A DNA stretch of 8,036 nt from Atopobiaceae bacterium (GTDB lineage Bacteria > Actinomycetota > Coriobacteriia > Coriobacteriales > Atopobiaceae), in contig JAFUBJ010000321.1 in assembly GCA_017460265.1 (NCBI GenBank), positions 1 to 8,036 of the forward strand, read 5' to 3'. Below, piece by piece: positions 5,851 to 8,036 of the stretch (positions are counted from its first letter, which is position 1; every line of letters starts with the position of its first letter). The notes under the pieces were generated by a model that was given only the letters and a program-made list of their open reading frames with translations, had not been told where the DNA came from and ran no database searches. A program made the translations under genes and the position numbers.

Positions 5851-7017
5851 CTAGCTGAAGAGCCCCGATCCGTTGCCATCCTTCACGCGGAATGCCAGCG
5901 CCATGGCGAGAGCGATGGCCGTCCCGGCAAGGCCGAGGGCAAACATGGCCTGGTAGCCGTGCGTATCCAGAACGACGCCCGACACGGGGTTGAGCGCCAC
6001 GGTGGTGAGGTTCTGCGCGGTGCTCACCAGTGCGAGCGCCGTAAGCTGCTGCCGCTGGTCCACGATGGTGTTGACCACCTTGAGGTTTGCCATGATGAGC
6101 AGCATCCCCGCCGGGTGCTTGCCCAGGAGCGTGAGCGCGATCTGCACGGGTGCCGGCAGCATGAGGGCGTAGCTTGCCATCTGTGCGACCACGCACGCGA
6201 AGGCGCCGACGAGCAGCGTCTTGTTGGGCACGCGGTCCATGAACTTGCCCGCAAAGAGTACGAGGGGCAGCTCGCACACCACGGCAACCGAGAGGATGGT
6301 GGAGACCAGCGTCGCATCCATACCTGCACCCGTGAGGTAGGCCGGGAAGTAGGTGTTTGGCGCGGCGACCGCGCCCTGGCGCAGCGCCATGAAGGCGAGG
6401 TAGTAGAGGAAGGGACGGTTGGCCAGGAGCGTGCGCGCGGAGACCTTCTCGCGAGGGGCCTCATCGGTAGGCGCAACCTCCTTGAACTTGGGTTCCGTGC
6501 CCCAGAGACCTGCGATGGTCACGAGCATGGAGGCGACCAGCGCGAGATATATGGACTCGGGCGCGATGTTCTGGTAGAGGAAGCCGGCGAGCCAGGTCCC
6601 CGCGGCGTAGCCGATGGTGCCCCAGATGCGGATGCGCCCGTACTCGAAGGGGCTCGCCGTGGCAACGCGCTCCATCACGGGGTTCGCGCCGTTGAGCAGG
6701 GCCATGAGCAAGCCGTACGCGAGCAGCACCGGTATGAATGCGTTGCTCAGCACGAACAGGACCGCGCCGAGAATCGTGAGGCCGAAGAGCACATAGTTGA
6801 CGCGCTTGACGTCGTACCTGTCACCCATCGCGCCGATGAGGGGCTGGGCGGCCATGGTGGCAAGCGACGCCCCGCTCACCACGAGCGCTACCTGGGCGGC
6901 CGAGAAGCCCTTGCCCAGCAGGTAGACGGAGATGAACTGGGCGGAGAGCGCCCACGAGAGGTACCAGAAGAGGTACATGAGGAAGTAGCTGAGGTAGCTG
7001 TTCTTGTAACGTGACAC
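5851..7017 (-). CDS. MFS permease, MFS_1_like / LacY-NupG type
   Basis: This is an intact 388-residue inner-membrane transporter with about 12 hydrophobic helices. The N-terminus SYFLMYLFWYLSWA (10-23) leads into helix 1. The loop 2-3 signature is reduced to GAMGDRYDVKR (62-72). YGRIRIWGTIGYAAG (126-140) in helix 5 and ELPLVLFAGKFMDR (249-262) in the second half are typical of the MFS_1_like group, which contains oligosaccharide:proton and nucleoside:proton symporters. A sugar or nucleoside substrate is thus likely but not shown. Translation starts with GTG at 7017; AAGGAG lies seven bases upstream and no ATG fits. It is divergent from the AraC-family gene, with a 105-base shared control region, so it is the most probable target of that regulator. 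Downstream are the flavin reductase and the broken MFS gene on the same strand. Confidence 0.93.
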   Translation of the reverse strand: MSRYKNSYLSYFLMYLFWYLSWALSAQFISVYLLGKGFSAAQVALVVSGASLATMAAQPLIGAMGDRYDVKRVNYVLFGLTILGAVLFVLSNAFIPVLLAYGLLMALLNGANPVMERVATASPFEYGRIRIWGTIGYAAGTWLAGFLYQNIAPESIYLALVASMLVTIAGLWGTEPKFKEVAPTDEAPREKVSARTLLANRPFLYYLAFMALRQGAVAAPNTYFPAYLTGAGMDATLVSTILSVAVVCELPLVLFAGKFMDRVPNKTLLVGAFACVVAQMASYALMLPAPVQIALTLLGKHPAGMLLIMANLKVVNTIVDQRQQLTALALVSTAQNLTTVALNPVSGVVLDTHGYQAMFALGLAGTAIALAMALAFRVKDGNGSGLFS

Positions 7018-7122
7018 GTCGTTCTCCTTCTGTCAGTTCCGCTGGGCAGAATCATGGATCTGAGACGTGCGCGAGTCTGTCAATATGCTTGGTGATTTGT
7101 CACTATTCAAAGGGAGAACGCC
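7018..7122. promoter_or_regulatory. Divergent control region between permease and AraC-family regulator
   Basis: This 105-base noncoding stretch separates two divergent starts and must hold both promoters. On the minus strand a perfect TTGACA (7078-7083) could be the permease -35; no good -10 lies at normal spacing (GATCCA at 17), which suggests a promoter needing an activator. TCTGTCA is repeated at 7029-7035 and 7076-7082. Motif copy C lies next to the regulator's start. AAAGGGAG (7109-7116) is the regulator's ribosome site. Confidence 0.6.
7087..7104 (-). promoter_or_regulatory. Shared upstream motif, copy C (AGTGACAAATCACCAAGC)
   Basis: It matches copy B at 16 of 18 bases. TTGACA (7078-7083) begins 20 bases after its GTGACAAA core, the typical position for an activator bound beside -35. 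It also ends just before the ribosome site of the AraC-family gene, so binding here could activate the permease and repress the regulator itself. Confidence 0.4.
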
Positions 7123-7878
7123 ATGCCACGCACCCAGGTCGACGAGGGCAGGCTCGCCTACCGCGCCTACCTGAACACGCAGCGGGGGTGGTCGCACCAC
7201 ACCCACGACGAGGACATGAAGCAGTACCACCTCATGCAGGCGGGCGACCCGCGTGCGCCGGAGGAGGCGGAGCGCATTATACGGTCTGGCACGCCCGGCA
7301 CGCTCAGTGTCGACCCCGTGCGCAATATGAAGTACCTCTTCGTGTGCACGGCAACCATCGCCACGCGCTTCGCCATCGAGGGCGGCATGGAGGCGGAGGA
7401 GGCCTACAACGCGAGCGACCTCTACATCCAGCGCATGGACCTGCTGCGTGACGTGGAGGAGGTCATAGCGCTTCGCACCGACATGATGCGCTTCTTCACG
7501 GAGCGCATGGCGAACATCAAGAAGGAGGGCGTGTTCTCTCGTCCCGTGGTTTTGGCTCAGGACTACATTCGCGCCCATCTGAGCGAGCGGATCCGCGTGA
7601 GCGAGCTCGCCGACGTCGTGGGGCTCAACGAGAGCTACCTCTCCACGCTCTTCCACAGCGAGACCGGCCAGACCATCACCGACTACGTGGCGCAGGAGCG
7701 TGTGGAGACGGCCAAGAATATGCTGCGCTACTCCGAGATGACGGCATCCGCCATAGCCACGAGCCTGGGCTTCTCAACGCAGAGCTACTTCACCAAGGTC
7801 TTTAGGGAGCGCACGGGCTTCACGCCCAACGAGTTTCGCAAGCGTTTCTTCCGCGAGAGCGGGATGGGAAGCGCGTAG
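7123..7878 (+). CDS. AraC-family transcriptional regulator
   Basis: The 251-residue protein ends in a standard AraC/XylS DNA-binding domain. The first helix-turn-helix is RVSELADVVGLNESYLSTLF at 158-177. The second is TASAIATSLGFSTQSYFTKV at 207-226, with the conserved TGFTPNEFRK at 231-240. The N-terminal 140 residues are helical, not a cupin barrel. They match a family of anaerobe regulators by HTHDEDMKQYHLMQAGDPRA 26-45, LSVDPVRNMKYLF 61-73 and EGGMEAEEAYNASDLYIQRMD 86-106. The ligand is unknown. The ATG at 7123 has AAAGGGAG six bases upstream. It is the only complete plus-strand gene and is divergent from the MFS permease, which it probably controls. The motif just upstream of its start suggests autoregulation. 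The family call is secure and the targets are inferred. Confidence 0.93.
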   Translation: MPRTQVDEGRLAYRAYLNTQRGWSHHTHDEDMKQYHLMQAGDPRAPEEAERIIRSGTPGTLSVDPVRNMKYLFVCTATIATRFAIEGGMEAEEAYNASDLYIQRMDLLRDVEEVIALRTDMMRFFTERMANIKKEGVFSRPVVLAQDYIRAHLSERIRVSELADVVGLNESYLSTLFHSETGQTITDYVAQERVETAKNMLRYSEMTASAIATSLGFSTQSYFTKVFRERTGFTPNEFRKRFFRESGMGSA

Positions 7879-7929
7879 GCGGCAAGAAGGCGCCGCCTCG
7901 CTACGCCAAATACGGCTAAGGCGGCGTAG
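7878..7929. terminator. Nested, mutually exclusive GC hairpins after the AraC-family gene
   Basis: GCCGCC (7892-7897) can pair with GGCGGC just upstream (7878-7883, overlapping the stop codon by one base) or with GGCGGC downstream (7920-7925). CTACGCC (7901-7907) also pairs perfectly with GGCGTAG (7923-7929). No T-run follows. This is probably a terminator-like end region, with low certainty. Confidence 0.35.
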
Positions 7930-7945
7930 TAAGCATCCCGCCCTA

Positions 7946-7969
7946 TGAGTCCATAAGAGCTTGGATTCA
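7946..7969. terminator. Hairpin between convergent gene ends
   Basis: TGAGTCCA (7946-7953) pairs with TGGATTCA (7962-7969) over eight bases with one G-T pair and an eight-base loop. It lies between the AraC gene end and a possible convergent gene end at 7979. Without a T-run, a terminator role is only possible. Confidence 0.3.
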
Positions 7970-7978
7970 AGGGACAGG

Positions 7979-8036
7979 TTAGTTACCCGCCATTGAGGCC
8001 AGGCTCATCTCCATCACGCGGCAGGTGGCCTTGCTC
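7979..8036 (-). CDS. Possible 3' end of an unknown gene running in from the right edge
   Basis: On the minus strand the last 18 codons before TAA (7979-7981) read SKATCRVMEMSLASMAGN, a plausible protein C-terminus facing the AraC gene. The other frames stop or look less protein-like. The stretch is too short to name a family or to be sure it is coding. Confidence 0.3.
   Translation of the reverse strand, partial: SKATCRVMEMSLASMAGN

Noticed and set aside
5959..7014. Plus-strand open frame of 351 codons opposite the MFS permease
   Set aside because: The product is extremely rich in E, H, R and G, the typical mirror of a hydrophobic gene, and the permease on the other strand has full MFS signatures and a good ribosome site.
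7033..7656. Minus-strand open frame overlapping the AraC-family gene and the divergent promoter
   Set aside because: It is antisense to a well-defined AraC protein, and it would run through the control region and end near the permease start.
1..8036. CRISPR array, tRNA, rRNA or insertion sequence
   Set aside because: No regularly spaced repeats, no tRNA-like arms, no rRNA segments, and no transposase motifs or terminal repeats were seen on either strand.

Overview
The window is GC-rich DNA with a strong preference for G or C at third codon positions, several GTG starts, and clear GGAG/AAGGAG-type ribosome binding sites. An aldo/keto reductase carrying two [4Fe-4S] clusters, an oxygen-sensitive flavin reductase type, and proteins resembling those of gut Firmicutes and Coriobacteriia together suggest a strict anaerobe. 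A high-GC anaerobic actinobacterium of the Coriobacteriia (Olsenella/Atopobium/Collinsella kind) fits best. This is inferred from composition and family resemblance; no rRNA or other marker gene is present.

Layout, all on the minus strand unless stated. Left edge: the first 85 residues of a maltose/galactoside-type sugar O-acetyltransferase (1-256). Next is a 362-residue protein in which an AlkZ-related winged-helix region is joined to a C-terminal EVE/PUA-like domain (322-1410), following an unrecognised 281-residue multi-pass membrane protein (1461-2306). After a 123-base gap with a TTGCAA repeat comes a truncated SAM methyltransferase (2430-2765), translationally coupled to an aldo/keto reductase with two [4Fe-4S] motifs (2758-3897). 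Then come an MFS transporter broken by one in-frame TAG (4026-5249), a flavin reductase-like protein (5272-5766) and an intact MFS_1_like/LacY-type permease (5851-7017). A plus-strand AraC-family regulator (7123-7878) is divergent from the permease. The right edge holds hairpins and possibly the last 18 codons of an unknown minus-strand gene (7979-8035).

How the parts may work together (inference): the AraC protein probably controls the divergent permease. A motif GTGACAAAnnnCnAA, always in the same orientation, occurs in each of the three larger gaps that precede a run of minus-strand genes: upstream of the membrane protein, of the aldo/keto reductase and of the permease. In two of the three, a TTGnnA -35-like hexamer lies exactly 20 bases downstream. 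The whole block could therefore be one small regulon for import and reduction of an unidentified small molecule, with the membrane protein/AlkZ-EVE pair attached. The regulon is still decaying or under relaxed selection: one transporter has a nonsense codon and the methyltransferase has lost its C-terminal half.

No rRNA, tRNA, CRISPR array, insertion sequence or integrase was seen. The most unusual items are the AlkZ-like/EVE fusion and the shared upstream motif.
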